Assembly (NCBI GenBank): GCA_964459385.1
Contig: CAYWLG010000007.1
Span: 124,001-188,000 of the forward strand
DNA length: 64,000 nucleotides
DNA from: UBA6107 sp964459385
Lineage (GTDB): Bacteria; Chloroflexota; Anaerolineae; Anaerolineales; Anaerolineaceae
Direction: 5' to 3'
A model generated the notes under the pieces. That model made no database searches. It was not told the origin of the DNA and was given only the letters and a program-made list of their open reading frames with translations. The position numbers were made by a program, and so were the translations under genes. Below, one piece after another: positions 48,680 to 57,134 of this stretch. Each line of letters begins with the position of its first letter. Positions within the stretch are counted from its first letter, which is position 1.

Positions 48680-49819
48680 TTAGTGGGAAGTTTTGTTTAC
48701 CTGCTTCATTAATTGCTGTGCGATCTGGCGGGCTGCCTGGGGTCGGGCCAGACTGCGGCTGGCTTCGGTGGTTTCGATCAACCGGTCGGGATGTTTGAGC
48801 CAATTCTTGATGACCGAAACAACCATCGCCGGTTCGGGCGCCCACATGCCCGCCCCTTCGCCGATCACATAAAGCACATTGCCTTCTTCCTGGCCGGGCA
48901 GGCGGCTGTAAAGGATGATGGGCAGGCCGGAGATGAAGCCTTCGCTGATGGTGCCGGGGCCGGCCTTGGTAATGAGCACGTCGGCTGCGGCCATCAGTTC
49001 GGGCATGTTTTTCACAAAGCCGTAAATCTTGTGAGAGATGTTCCAGGTCTTGTTTTCCAGCTTTTCTTGCAGTCGCTGGTTGCGACCGGTCACAACGATG
49101 AGGTTGACCGGCAGTTTGGCCGCGTCAATGGCGTTGGCCGTGGCTTCGAGCGGCCCCATGCCTTCGCCCCCACCCACCAGCAGCAGGTTCAGCCCGTCTT
49201 CCGCCCAGCCGAGCGTTTTTCTGAGTTCGGCTTTATTGACCTGTGGGTTGCAGAAGCGATCATCCACCGGCAGACCACAAACGACGAGCTTTTCAGGGTC
49301 CACCCCCAACTCTTCACCGCGTTGTTTGGCAAGATCTGTGGGCACGATGATGAGATCGGCCTTGTTGTCGAACCAGAGCGCATGGGTGGAGACCATATCG
49401 GTGACCACGGTGACAAAGGGGATATGTTTGCGGTGGGCCGGTTGACGGATGAGGGTGTTCATAAAGGGGTGCACCGAGATGACCAGATCGCAGGGGTGAT
49501 CAGAGAGCAGGTTGCGTGTGGCTGCGAAGTAATAAGGGAAGGCAGCACGGGTGATCATTTTTACCTGGCGCTCACTGTTGGTAATGTGATAGCTCATGCC
49601 CCAGAGGGCGGAATTCTTCGAGAAAACCGGGTAGATCTCGGGGGCAAAGTTGAGCGGGGGCGGGGCATATTCCTTGAAGAAATCCACCATCTCGGCGCTG
49701 AACTGGCCGGGGAACTCCAATTGGAGGGCTTCGATGATGGCTTCTACTGCGGCACGGTGCCCGCCGCCGGTATCTGAAAACAGGAAAAGCAAACGGGGAA
49801 GACTACTGGGTGGATTCAT
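48680..49819 (-). CDS. MGDG-synthase/MurG-like glycosyltransferase
   Basis: A 379-residue GT28-type glycosyltransferase. LLFLFSDTGGGHRAAVEAII near residue 8 is the N-terminal MGDG-synthase signature; VSVHPFMNTLI and TDMVSTHALWF follow; VGGGEGMGPLEA and ITKAGPGTISEGFISGLPIIL form the UDP-sugar site. It probably makes glycolipids (glucosyl- or galactosyl-diacylglycerol) at the membrane. Met 49819 overlaps the DUF951 gene by 17 nt and has GGAGAG upstream. Confidence 0.88.
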   Translation of the reverse strand: MNPPSSLPRLLFLFSDTGGGHRAAVEAIIEALQLEFPGQFSAEMVDFFKEYAPPPLNFAPEIYPVFSKNSALWGMSYHITNSERQVKMITRAAFPYYFAATRNLLSDHPCDLVISVHPFMNTLIRQPAHRKHIPFVTVVTDMVSTHALWFDNKADLIIVPTDLAKQRGEELGVDPEKLVVCGLPVDDRFCNPQVNKAELRKTLGWAEDGLNLLLVGGGEGMGPLEATANAIDAAKLPVNLIVVTGRNQRLQEKLENKTWNISHKIYGFVKNMPELMAAADVLITKAGPGTISEGFISGLPIILYSRLPGQEEGNVLYVIGEGAGMWAPEPAMVVSVIKNWLKHPDRLIETTEASRSLARPQAARQIAQQLMKQVNKTSH

Positions 49820-50012
49820 CCTTTTTCTCTCCGGGAAGGTACGCTTTGACACGATGGGCCAGCTCGCGGCGCGAGAGCAGCACCCGGTGGCCGCACTTGA
49901 GGCACTCTAGGCCGATATCCGCTCCCAGGCGCACGATGCGCCATTCGTAACTGCCGCAGGGATGCGGCTTGCGCAGGCGTACCACATCGCCGATGTTAAG
50001 TTCGGGTAACAT
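49803..50012 (-). CDS. DUF951 family small protein
   Basis: A 69-residue protein: LNIGDVVRLRKPHPCGSYEWRIVRLGADIGLECLKCGHRVLL-type sequence is diagnostic of DUF951, with Cys at PCG and a CLKCGH pair that may bind zinc. The family is of unknown function, possibly nucleic-acid binding by its small beta-barrel. A -10 TATAAT ends 6 nt before ATG 50012, and a good -35 exists, so the mRNA is predicted leaderless. Confidence 0.88.
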   Translation of the reverse strand: MLPELNIGDVVRLRKPHPCGSYEWRIVRLGADIGLECLKCGHRVLLSRRELAHRVKAYLPGEKKDESTQ

Positions 50013-50018
50013 GATGAG

Positions 50019-50046
50019 ATTATATCCCATCATGTTATAATGCCAA
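50019..50046 (-). promoter_or_regulatory. Promoter of the DUF951 gene, leaderless arrangement
   Basis: Minus strand TTGGCA (50041-50046), 16-nt spacer, TATAAT (50019-50024), 6 nt to the ATG. A divergent TATAAT (+, 50036-50041) for the protease gene overlaps the spacer. Confidence 0.7.
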
Positions 50047-50073
50047 CAACCCGATTCAGGAAGGCTATGGGAA

Positions 50074-50715
50074 ATGCTCAACCTGGCACCTGACCAACTG
50101 ATCTGCCGTGTGATCACCCTGGTGATCGCCTTTACCTTTCACGAGTTTGCCCATGCCTTCATCGCCGACCGTCTGGGCGATCTTACCCCGCGCGAAGCCG
50201 GGCGCCTTACACTAAATCCCCTGGTGCATCTGGATATTTTTGGCAGCCTGCTTTTGCTGGTGAGCGGGTTCGGCTGGGCCAAGCCCACGCCCATCAACCC
50301 GGCGGCGCTGCGCCAGAATTCACGCTACGGCCTTTTGTGGGTGTCGCTTTCGGGCCCGCTTTCCAATTTCGTTTTGGCCGCGGCGGCTGCGATCCCGCTA
50401 CGTTTGGGGTGGGTGACCCTCAGCGCACCAAGTGGAATTTTGCCCACGCTGGGTGAGTTTCTCTATGTGTTCATGATCATCAACTTATCCCTGATGGTCT
50501 TTAATCTGATCCCTTTGCCGCCTCTGGATGGGGAAAAGATCCTTACCTCGCTGCTGCCTGACAGTGCCGCAGAGGTCTACGCAAAAATTCAGCCCTATGG
50601 GCCAATTTTGTTCATCGTGGTATTGTTCGTCGCTCCGCTGGCAGGTGTGGATGTGATCGGTTGGATCATGACCCCGCTGGTCACCGGGATGCGCAAACTT
50701 TTGATTGGAGTGTGA
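50074..50715 (+). CDS. Site-2-type membrane metalloprotease (peptidase M50)
   Basis: A 213-residue short M50 protease. The zinc motif HEFAHAF is at about residues 24-30 in the first membrane helix; FNLIPLPPLDGEKIL near residue 143 supplies the third ligand Asp. About four helices. Such rhomboid-unrelated proteases cut membrane-bound regulators inside the membrane. No anti-sigma gene is adjacent. ATG 50074 has GGAAGG upstream; an out-of-frame ATG lies 7 nt before. Confidence 0.9.
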   Translation: MLNLAPDQLICRVITLVIAFTFHEFAHAFIADRLGDLTPREAGRLTLNPLVHLDIFGSLLLLVSGFGWAKPTPINPAALRQNSRYGLLWVSLSGPLSNFVLAAAAAIPLRLGWVTLSAPSGILPTLGEFLYVFMIINLSLMVFNLIPLPPLDGEKILTSLLPDSAAEVYAKIQPYGPILFIVVLFVAPLAGVDVIGWIMTPLVTGMRKLLIGV

Positions 50716-50716
50716 C

Positions 50717-51703
50717 ATGGGCGCAAAAATTGCGGTAATCGGGCTGCATCAGCTCGGCCAATCGATCGGTCTGGCCATAAAGCAGTATGGCGACAAGGTC
50801 ACTTTGGTGGGTTTTGACCCCGAACCGGCTCAAAACGACAAGGTGGCCAAGAAAGACATCTTTCAGCGCATCGAAAAAGACGGAGAGACCCTGCTCAACG
50901 GCACCGATCTGATCGTGCTAGCGGTACCGGCCGACGAAGTGCACCCCATGATCGTCTCGATCGCCAAATGGATCAAACCCGGCGCCTGCGTGATCGACAC
51001 CTCCCTGCTGGTGCAGCATATGGACGAATTCGCAGCGGCCACGCTGCCGGCTGAGAACTCGTTCATCACTGCCATTCCGGTCTTGAATCCGGCCTACTTG
51101 GACGAAAGCGGAGACGCGCTGGAAGAAGCCCACGCCGACCTGTTCAAGGGCGGGGCGCTCATCATTTGCAGCGGCATGACCACCCAGCCGGGTGTGATCA
51201 AAACGGTGGGCGATTTTGCCGAACTGCTGGGCGCGCATCCGTATTTTACCGATACTGATGAAGCGGCCGCTATTTTAACGAAGGTGGAACTGCTGCCCAA
51301 GCTGGCGGCCGCCGTCTTTTTGAATCAGTCCGTGGCCGGCAAGATCCATAACGACAGTCACCGGTTGGCCGACAAGGCCTTTCTGCACAGTACAAAGACC
51401 ATTGAAAACCTGCACGAGATAGAGGAATTCGGCAAATCGTTCTTGCAGAACCGCGAATCTTCGCTGCAGAGCATCGACAAAATGATCGAAACGCTTATGC
51501 AGGTGCGCGAGTGGATCGAAGCCAACGATGCGGCGGCGCTGCAAGCCTTCTTTGCCTCGGCGCAGTCCAGCCGTGCAGACTGGCTGGAGTACAAACGTTC
51601 GCTCGACTGGAGCACCCCGAGCGGATCTGCCAAGGCAGAAAAACGCGAAGTGGCCGGGCATATTCCCTGGTTCGGCAACTTTGGTGAGAAGAAACGGGAT
51701 TAA
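50717..51703 (+). CDS. Prephenate-dehydrogenase-like NAD(P) dehydrogenase
   Basis: A 328-residue protein with an N-terminal Rossmann fold (KIAVIGLHQLGQSIGLAI near residue 3). DLIVLAVPADEVHPMI and AAATLPAENSFITAIPVLNPAYL follow the TyrA/6-phosphogluconate dehydrogenase pattern. The all-helical C-terminal part is longer than in TyrA and does not show the TyrA His motif clearly, so the substrate is not certain. TTGGAG lies 6 nt before ATG 50717. It overlaps the next gene by 1 nt. Confidence 0.6.
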   Translation: MGAKIAVIGLHQLGQSIGLAIKQYGDKVTLVGFDPEPAQNDKVAKKDIFQRIEKDGETLLNGTDLIVLAVPADEVHPMIVSIAKWIKPGACVIDTSLLVQHMDEFAAATLPAENSFITAIPVLNPAYLDESGDALEEAHADLFKGGALIICSGMTTQPGVIKTVGDFAELLGAHPYFTDTDEAAAILTKVELLPKLAAAVFLNQSVAGKIHNDSHRLADKAFLHSTKTIENLHEIEEFGKSFLQNRESSLQSIDKMIETLMQVREWIEANDAAALQAFFASAQSSRADWLEYKRSLDWSTPSGSAKAEKREVAGHIPWFGNFGEKKRD

Positions 51704-53103
51704 TGGCCTATTACTGTTATCTGCTCGAATGCGCCGATGGCAGTTATTACACCGGCTGGACGCTTGACCCGGCGCGGCGAGAGAAACAACATAACAGCGG
51801 ACGCGGTGCAAAGTACACCAAATTTCACCGCCCCGTCAAACTGGTCTATGTCGAAGAGCAACCGGATCGAACGGTTGCCATGCGGCGTGAGCGCGAATTA
51901 AAGAAGTTGACCCACAAACAAAAGGCCGTACTGGCACATTCTTATCACGGGCAGGTTGGTATGTCAGATCAAACAGAACAAAACAAGATCAAAGTTCTTT
52001 CTCCGGGACGTGTCAACTTGCTGGGGGAGCACGTCGATTACAACGATGGATTGGTGCTGCCCGCCGCCATCGATAAGGAAGTGGTGATCGAGGCCGTTCC
52101 ACTGGCGGATGGGGTCATTCGCATCCGCGCGTGCGATCTGAATGAAGAAGTTGAAATGACCCTGGCCACGATCGAAAAGAAACAGGACGTAAACGGCCAG
52201 CCTCTGCCGGGCTGGGCACTTTACCCGGCCGGAGTGGCACATGTGCTGCGCAAGTATCTCTTGGATGTGAATGGCGTGGCCGCTGAGTTCAGTTCCAATT
52301 TGCCCATCGGGGCCGGCTTGAGCAGTTCTGCGGCGGTGGAAGTGGGCTTTGCCGTTTTATGGGAAAAACTGGGCGGCTGGACGATCGACCGCATGACCCT
52401 GGCGCAGTTCTGCCAGGAGGCCGAGGTGCGGTATGTGGGCGTCAACTGCGGCTTGATGGATCAGTTCGCCTGCGCCAACGGGGTGAAAGATCATGCCCTC
52501 TTGCTGGATACGCGCTCGCTCGACTGGCGTCCGGTGAAATTACCGGCCGGCACCTGCATCGTGGTGGCCGATTCGGGCGTGCGTCACAGTCTGGTGACCT
52601 CCGAGTACAACACGCGCCACGAAGAGTGCAACGATGCGGTGCGCATTTTGAAGAAGCAGAACGCCTCGATCAAAGCCCTGCGCGATGCCAGTTTGGACGA
52701 CCTCGAAGCCGTCCGGGGCAAAATGAGTGATGCCGTCTACCGGCGCGCCAAACACGTGATCAGCGAGGTGACGCGTGTCTTCAAAGCGGTGGAACTGCTG
52801 GATCAGGGCGATGGGGAAGGATTTGGCCGATTAATGGTGGAGACGCATGCGTCTTTGCGCGATGATTATGAGGTAAGCTGCAAAGAAGCCGATCTATTGG
52901 TTGATCTGGCCATGAAACTCCCCGGCTGCCTGGGGGCACGCATCACCGGGGGCGGGTTTGGGGGCTGCACGGTCAATTTGGTGAAAGAGGCGTTTGTAGA
53001 CGCCTTTATCGCGCGGCTGCACGAAGATTATATGAAATCGGGTGGGCCGGATACGCTCATCTTTCAAAGCCATGCCGAAGATGGCGCCCGGGTGGTCGCT
53101 TAA
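51703..53103 (+). CDS. galK: GIY-YIG nuclease domain fused to galactokinase
   Basis: One open frame of 466 residues. Residues 1-86 are a YhbQ/UPF0213-type GIY-YIG domain (YYCYLLECADGSYYTGW, RGAKYTKFHRP). From Met 87 (position 51961) on the sequence is a full galactokinase, which phosphorylates galactose: PGRVNLLGEHVDYNDG, PIGAGLSSSAAVEVGF as the ATP loop, CGLMDQFACANG and TGGGFGGCTVNLV. No stop codon lies between the parts. AGGTTGG precedes ATG 51961, so galactokinase may also start there by itself. No other Leloir gene is adjacent. A perfect terminator follows. Confidence 0.88.
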   Translation: MAYYCYLLECADGSYYTGWTLDPARREKQHNSGRGAKYTKFHRPVKLVYVEEQPDRTVAMRRERELKKLTHKQKAVLAHSYHGQVGMSDQTEQNKIKVLSPGRVNLLGEHVDYNDGLVLPAAIDKEVVIEAVPLADGVIRIRACDLNEEVEMTLATIEKKQDVNGQPLPGWALYPAGVAHVLRKYLLDVNGVAAEFSSNLPIGAGLSSSAAVEVGFAVLWEKLGGWTIDRMTLAQFCQEAEVRYVGVNCGLMDQFACANGVKDHALLLDTRSLDWRPVKLPAGTCIVVADSGVRHSLVTSEYNTRHEECNDAVRILKKQNASIKALRDASLDDLEAVRGKMSDAVYRRAKHVISEVTRVFKAVELLDQGDGEGFGRLMVETHASLRDDYEVSCKEADLLVDLAMKLPGCLGARITGGGFGGCTVNLVKEAFVDAFIARLHEDYMKSGGPDTLIFQSHAEDGARVVA

Positions 53104-53110
53104 AACGAAA

Positions 53111-53141
53111 CGAGAGGAGCAAACGCTCCTCTCGCCTTTTT
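53111..53141 (+). terminator. Terminator after galK
   Basis: A perfect 10-bp stem CGAGAGGAGC/GCTCCTCTCG (53111-53120 with 53125-53134) and CCTTTTT. Confidence 0.92.
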
Positions 53142-53153
53142 GATACGGGAAAT

Positions 53154-53705
53154 TTAGTCGCAGAAAACGGGCAAATGGCCGAGCGAGATAATGCCGGCCC
53201 ATTTGGCCTCTTCGCCTTCGGTGAAGATGGCAGCTTCGGCGCTGATCTTGCTGCCGGCTTTTTCAACGATCTGGCGCATGGCCTGCAGGGTGGAACCGGT
53301 GCTGATGACATCGTCCACGATGACTACGTTCTTGCCCTGCATCAGACTGAGGTCTTTCTCATCAAGGAAGAGCGTCTGCGGTTTGCCGGTGGTGATGGAC
53401 AGGGTCTCGTGCTGCAAGGCGTTGCCCATGTAGGGCTTGTAGGCTTTACGCAAGATCGCGTAAGGCTTTTTCATTTCCACAGAGAGGGCGTAGGCCAGGG
53501 GAATGCTCTTGGCTTCGGCGGTGACCAGCACATCACAGGGTGTGTCGGCCAGTTTCTCGGCCAGGGCTTTGGCACAGGCCTGGGTCAGTTCGGTGTCGCC
53601 CAGAATGTTCAAAATGGCGATGCGCAGGCCCGGCTTGATCTCGAAAAGTGTCAACTCGCGGTGGACACCGGCAATATCAACTGGATAAGTAGCTCGATTT
53701 TCCAT
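53154..53705 (-). CDS. Phosphoribosyltransferase (Apt/PyrE-like)
   Basis: A 183-residue type I phosphoribosyltransferase. The PRPP motif VVIVDDVISTGSTLQAM is at about residues 124-140; VLVTAEAKSIPLAYALS and KPYAILRKAYKPYMG are as in adenine phosphoribosyltransferases and xanthine phosphoribosyltransferase-like proteins. It joins a nucleobase to PRPP. The base is not decided. Met 53705 has GGAG 8 nt upstream. Monocistronic, convergent with galK. Confidence 0.8.
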   Translation of the reverse strand: MENRATYPVDIAGVHRELTLFEIKPGLRIAILNILGDTELTQACAKALAEKLADTPCDVLVTAEAKSIPLAYALSVEMKKPYAILRKAYKPYMGNALQHETLSITTGKPQTLFLDEKDLSLMQGKNVVIVDDVISTGSTLQAMRQIVEKAGSKISAEAAIFTEGEEAKWAGIISLGHLPVFCD

Positions 53706-54131
53706 CTCTTTACTCCGTGGGAATGCTTTTTGATCCAACCCAGCAAGTTTATCACAAATTATGGGGATGTTTAGACAAAGATGAGTGAAGGGTGTTGATA
53801 TAACCTTGTCCAGCATGGCAGCAAAATGATCTGCACTTAAATGCAAGATCCTCGCACTCCGGTTTATGCGAGGATCTTATGGGGGAGGTTATTCAACCTC
53901 AGGGTGATTATGGTAAAATCATCGAGAGCCGGGGACGCCGACCCCGGCTCTCATTTCCAAGGAGGAGAAGAAGAGAAGTCGCCCTGTGAATATATTACGA
54001 CTAATCCAATTTTCTTACTTGACTATTACCCTACGCTAACCCTACGATTTTCGTGGATCTCTTATCAATTTAGTCGGTATTTGTACACAGTATTTTGACA
54101 TTCCTTTTTCTATTGCAATCGAAAGCGAACC
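53706..54131. other. Non-coding region with three hairpins between divergent genes
   Basis: 426 nt with no convincing gene. It contains a perfect 12-bp inverted repeat with a 10-nt loop (53845-53856 with 53867-53878), a 6-bp hairpin GAGGTT/AACCTC (53885-53900), and a perfect 11-bp GC-rich hairpin (53924-53934 with 53942-53952). TAAAAT at 53915-53920 precedes the last and could be a -10 of a + strand transcript. AAGGAGGAG follows at 53959-53967 with no sensible reading frame behind. The end leads into ogt. Confidence 0.6.
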
Positions 54132-54650
54132 ATGAACTCATTTGTGAAACCCTGTGGTGCCCGTGCTGAGAACACCCCGATTGGTGTCGTGGAAGTATTT
54201 GCCGGGATGCTGGGTGTGACCGGGGTGAACCTGGCCGGACGCCCGCGTAAAGATGAAAAGCCCCGGCCGGTGGTCGCCCACCCGGATGCCGAAGCTGCCC
54301 TGGCGCAGATCTTGGAATATTTGGCCGGCAAGCGGAAGATATTTGCGCTTAAGTTGGATTGGTCGGCCATGAAGCCGTTTCAACATCGGGTGTTACAACG
54401 GGCCCTGGTGATTCCGTATGGCGAGGTCATGACCTACGGCCAGATCGCCACGGAGTTTAGCTCGCCTGCAGCCAGCCGCGCTGTGGGCGGTGCACTGGGA
54501 AGCAACCCCATGCCGATCCTCATTCCCTGCCACCGCGTGGTGGCATCTGACGGGCGCCTGACAGGCTTTTCGGCCGCCGACGGCATCCGCACCAAGCAAT
54601 GGCTGCTCGAATTGGAGGGACGGCAAGTTGTCAACGAAAGATTGGTTTAA
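54132..54650 (+). CDS. ogt: Methylated-DNA-protein-cysteine methyltransferase
   Basis: A 172-residue alkyltransferase that takes the methyl group of O6-methylguanine onto its own Cys. IPCHRVVASDGRLTGFSA near residue 135 holds the acceptor Cys, and IPYGEVMTYGQIA is the DNA-binding helix. The N-terminal half is divergent. ATG 54132 has GAAAG upstream. It overlaps the EamA gene by 23 nt. Confidence 0.94.
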   Translation: MNSFVKPCGARAENTPIGVVEVFAGMLGVTGVNLAGRPRKDEKPRPVVAHPDAEAALAQILEYLAGKRKIFALKLDWSAMKPFQHRVLQRALVIPYGEVMTYGQIATEFSSPAASRAVGGALGSNPMPILIPCHRVVASDGRLTGFSAADGIRTKQWLLELEGRQVVNERLV

Positions 54651-55548
54651 GTTTCTCTTTTTGGGCTTCGTTTGGGGCTCTTCGTTTTTATTTATCAAAT
54701 TGTCGGTGGCAGAGGTCAGTCCGCTTGTGCTGGTCATGTTCCGCACCGGTTTTGCCTTTTTAGGCCTGCTGGTGGTGAGCTTCTTTCTGCGCCCCAAGTT
54801 TAAACGCGCAGACCTGTGGAAGTACCTCATTTTGGGCTTGTTCAATGTAGCCATTCCCTTCGTGATGATCTCATGGGCAGAAACGCACATCTCTTCGGGG
54901 ATGGCGGCCATTCTCAATTCTACTGTGCCGTTGTTCACCATTTTATTGGCGCCACTCTTTCTGGCAGAAGAGAAATTCACGCTGCAAACCCTGATGGGGC
55001 TGGTGATCGGTTTCGGCGGGGTTATTGTGCTGGCATCCAACCAGTTGGGCGGGAGTGACGAACAAGGCAGTTTGGGCATCATTGGCATGCTGGTGGCGGC
55101 CAGTTTTTACGCCGGCAGCGGCATCTTTGCCCGCATCATGACCCGTGGCATGCGCCCCGAAACGCAGGCCGTTGGTCAGATGGCTTCTGCCTTTGCATTT
55201 GTTTTGCCCACCACGTTGATCGTGGAGTCCCCGCTGCATTTGCCTGTGCTGCCGCTGACGATCGGCTCTTTGTTGTGGTTGGGCATTATGGGCTCCTGCG
55301 TATCCACACTGGTGTGGTTCTCACTGCTCAATTCGGTAGGGCCGACCCGCACCAGCATGACCACCTACATGTTCCCTCTGGTGGGCGTGCTGCTGGGCTG
55401 GATCGTTTTGAAGGAAGTGCCCGATTGGCGTTTGGTGGTGGGCGGCATTTTGGTGATCGCCGCTGTTGTCATCGTCAACACGCGCAAAACTGCCCCACTT
55501 GTTCAAGTGGTTCAATCAGAAGAAAAGATGGAAGGTGAAGATGCCTGA
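54628..55548 (+). CDS. EamA-family (DMT) transporter
   Basis: A 306-residue protein with ten hydrophobic segments in two repeats of the EamA domain: KFLFLGFVWGSSFLFIKLSV at the start and FYAGSGIFARIM at the start of the second. Drug/metabolite transporters of this type export amino acids or metabolites; the substrate cannot be read. Start TTG 54628 is supported by GGAGGG 8 nt upstream, inside the ogt gene. It overlaps era by 8 nt. Confidence 0.9.
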   Translation: MSTKDWFKFLFLGFVWGSSFLFIKLSVAEVSPLVLVMFRTGFAFLGLLVVSFFLRPKFKRADLWKYLILGLFNVAIPFVMISWAETHISSGMAAILNSTVPLFTILLAPLFLAEEKFTLQTLMGLVIGFGGVIVLASNQLGGSDEQGSLGIIGMLVAASFYAGSGIFARIMTRGMRPETQAVGQMASAFAFVLPTTLIVESPLHLPVLPLTIGSLLWLGIMGSCVSTLVWFSLLNSVGPTRTSMTTYMFPLVGVLLGWIVLKEVPDWRLVVGGILVIAAVVIVNTRKTAPLVQVVQSEEKMEGEDA

Positions 55549-56461
55549 GAGTGAGACGCAAATGAAAGCCGGTTACGTAGCTGTGATCGGCCGCCCGAAT
55601 GTGGGCAAATCAACCCTCATCAACAATCTGTTGGAGCAAAAGATCGCGGCTGTTTCACCCAAACCGCAAACGACCCGGCGTCGCCAGTTGGGCATTCTCA
55701 CCAATGAGAGCATGCAGGCAGTCTTTGTAGATACCCCCGGGATTCACAAGGCGCAGCACAAGCTGGGCGACTATATGAACGATGAAGCGCTCGACAGCAT
55801 TTCGGATGCTGACATGGTGCTGTGGCTGCTGGCCACCGATGAACCTTTCACTGCCGAAGACAGAACCATTGGCGAAAAACTGCACACCATTCGCCGTCTG
55901 CCGCCGGTCTATGTGGTGCTCACCAAGGTAGACCTGGTAAATGAAGAAAGCCTCGAAGCAGCGCGCAAAGCGGCACTGGAACTTTACCCTGCCAAAGATA
56001 TGTTGGAAGTTTCTTCCTTCAATAAAAAGGGGTTCGATCAATTGCTGGCGACCATCCATGAAGTGCTGCCGGTTGGTGAGCCATTCTTTGATGAAGACAC
56101 GGTCACCGATTATTACGAAAAAGACATCGCCGCCGAACTGATCCGTGAATCGGCCCTCTATTTCTTGCGCGACGAAGTACCTCACTGCCTGGCGGTGCGC
56201 ATTGATGAATACGCCGAGCGCAGTGAAGAAAAAGCCTTTATCGAGGCCACCTTCTTTGTGGAGCGCGACTCGCAAAAAGGGATCGTCATCGGGCAGGGAG
56301 GCGAGATGCTCAAAAAGATTGGCACCCGCGCCCGCCAGGAGATCGAATCCATGAGCGGACGGCAGATCTTCTTGAGTTTGCGGGTCAAGGTGAACAAGAA
56401 TTGGCGCAACAGCCCGGAGGCACTTCATCTGCTGGGCTACGAAAAGGAGAAACCCCAATGA
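55541..56461 (+). CDS. era: GTPase Era
   Basis: A 306-residue Era, a GTPase that binds 16S rRNA in 30S maturation. G1 GRPNVGKSTLINNLL near residue 16, G3 DTPGIHKAQHKLGDYM, G4 LTKVDLV, and the C-terminal KH domain with GIVIGQGGEMLKKIG and the end RVKVNKNWRNSPE are present. Met 55541 has GGAAGGTGAAG upstream; a second ATG at 55562 is possible. It overlaps eamA (8 nt) and the YhhN gene (4 nt). Confidence 0.96.
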   Translation: MPESETQMKAGYVAVIGRPNVGKSTLINNLLEQKIAAVSPKPQTTRRRQLGILTNESMQAVFVDTPGIHKAQHKLGDYMNDEALDSISDADMVLWLLATDEPFTAEDRTIGEKLHTIRRLPPVYVVLTKVDLVNEESLEAARKAALELYPAKDMLEVSSFNKKGFDQLLATIHEVLPVGEPFFDEDTVTDYYEKDIAAELIRESALYFLRDEVPHCLAVRIDEYAERSEEKAFIEATFFVERDSQKGIVIGQGGEMLKKIGTRARQEIESMSGRQIFLSLRVKVNKNWRNSPEALHLLGYEKEKPQ

Positions 56462-57132
56462 GCTTTCTCTGGAGCTTCTACGCAGCCATCCTTTTTGCCC
56501 TGCTCGATTGGTATGCCGCCTGGAAAGAGAATCGTGTTTTATTAATAGTGGCCAAACCGGCCACTTTGCTTTTTGTCATCCTCTGGTCGCTTCAAGTGAG
56601 CGGCTGGCAGGGGGTGATGCTGTGGTTTGGCCTGGGACTGGTGCTCTCGCTGGGTGGAGATATTGCCCTGCTCTTCCCGCCGCGCTATTTTATCGTTGGG
56701 CTGGGGTTCTTTTTGCTGGCCCACGTCGCCTTTATTGTGGGATTTAATTATCAATTACCGCCCTCGTCGTGGATGGCGCTTTTTGTGGCCGTGATCGTGG
56801 GCATCAGCGGGGCGCGCATTCTGCGCGTCGTGCGCGCGGGCATTGCCAGATTGCCGGCACCGCAGAAGATGATGCGCGCTTCATTGGCCTATGGCCTGGC
56901 CCTTTCGCTGATGTTTCTCTCGGCTCTGCTGACCTTCTTCAACCCGGTCTGGAGCCAGAGCGCGGCGCTGGTTTCTGCAATCGGGGCGGGCTGCTTCTTC
57001 CTCTCGGACACTTCTTTGGCCTATGATCGCTTCGTACAAAAAATTCCCCATGGCAGGTTTTGGGTGCACGTCACCTACCATCTGGGAATTTTGGGTATCC
57101 TCACCGGGGCAATGCTGCATTTTGTAAAATAG
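56458..57132 (+). CDS. YhhN/TMEM86 family membrane protein (lysoplasmalogenase-like)
   Basis: A 224-residue protein with about eight hydrophobic segments. LLIVAKPATLLFVILW, LSLGGDIALLF with an Asp in the helix, and the C-terminal SDTSLAYDRF match YhhN, some members of which cleave the vinyl-ether bond of lysoplasmalogen. The family Asp residues are present. It overlaps era by 4 nt, and its stop lies 2 nt from the convergent YitT gene. Confidence 0.85.
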   Translation: MSFLWSFYAAILFALLDWYAAWKENRVLLIVAKPATLLFVILWSLQVSGWQGVMLWFGLGLVLSLGGDIALLFPPRYFIVGLGFFLLAHVAFIVGFNYQLPPSSWMALFVAVIVGISGARILRVVRAGIARLPAPQKMMRASLAYGLALSLMFLSALLTFFNPVWSQSAALVSAIGAGCFFLSDTSLAYDRFVQKIPHGRFWVHVTYHLGILGILTGAMLHFVK

Positions 57133-57134
57133 GG

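Noticed and set aside
48713..49777. Long + strand frame of 354 codons opposite the MGDG-synthase-like gene
   Set aside because: Antisense shadow of a well-supported glycosyltransferase in GC-rich codons.
53841..54098. 85-codon frame in the region upstream of ogt
   Set aside because: It runs through three strong hairpins, has no ribosome-binding site and no recognisable protein pattern.
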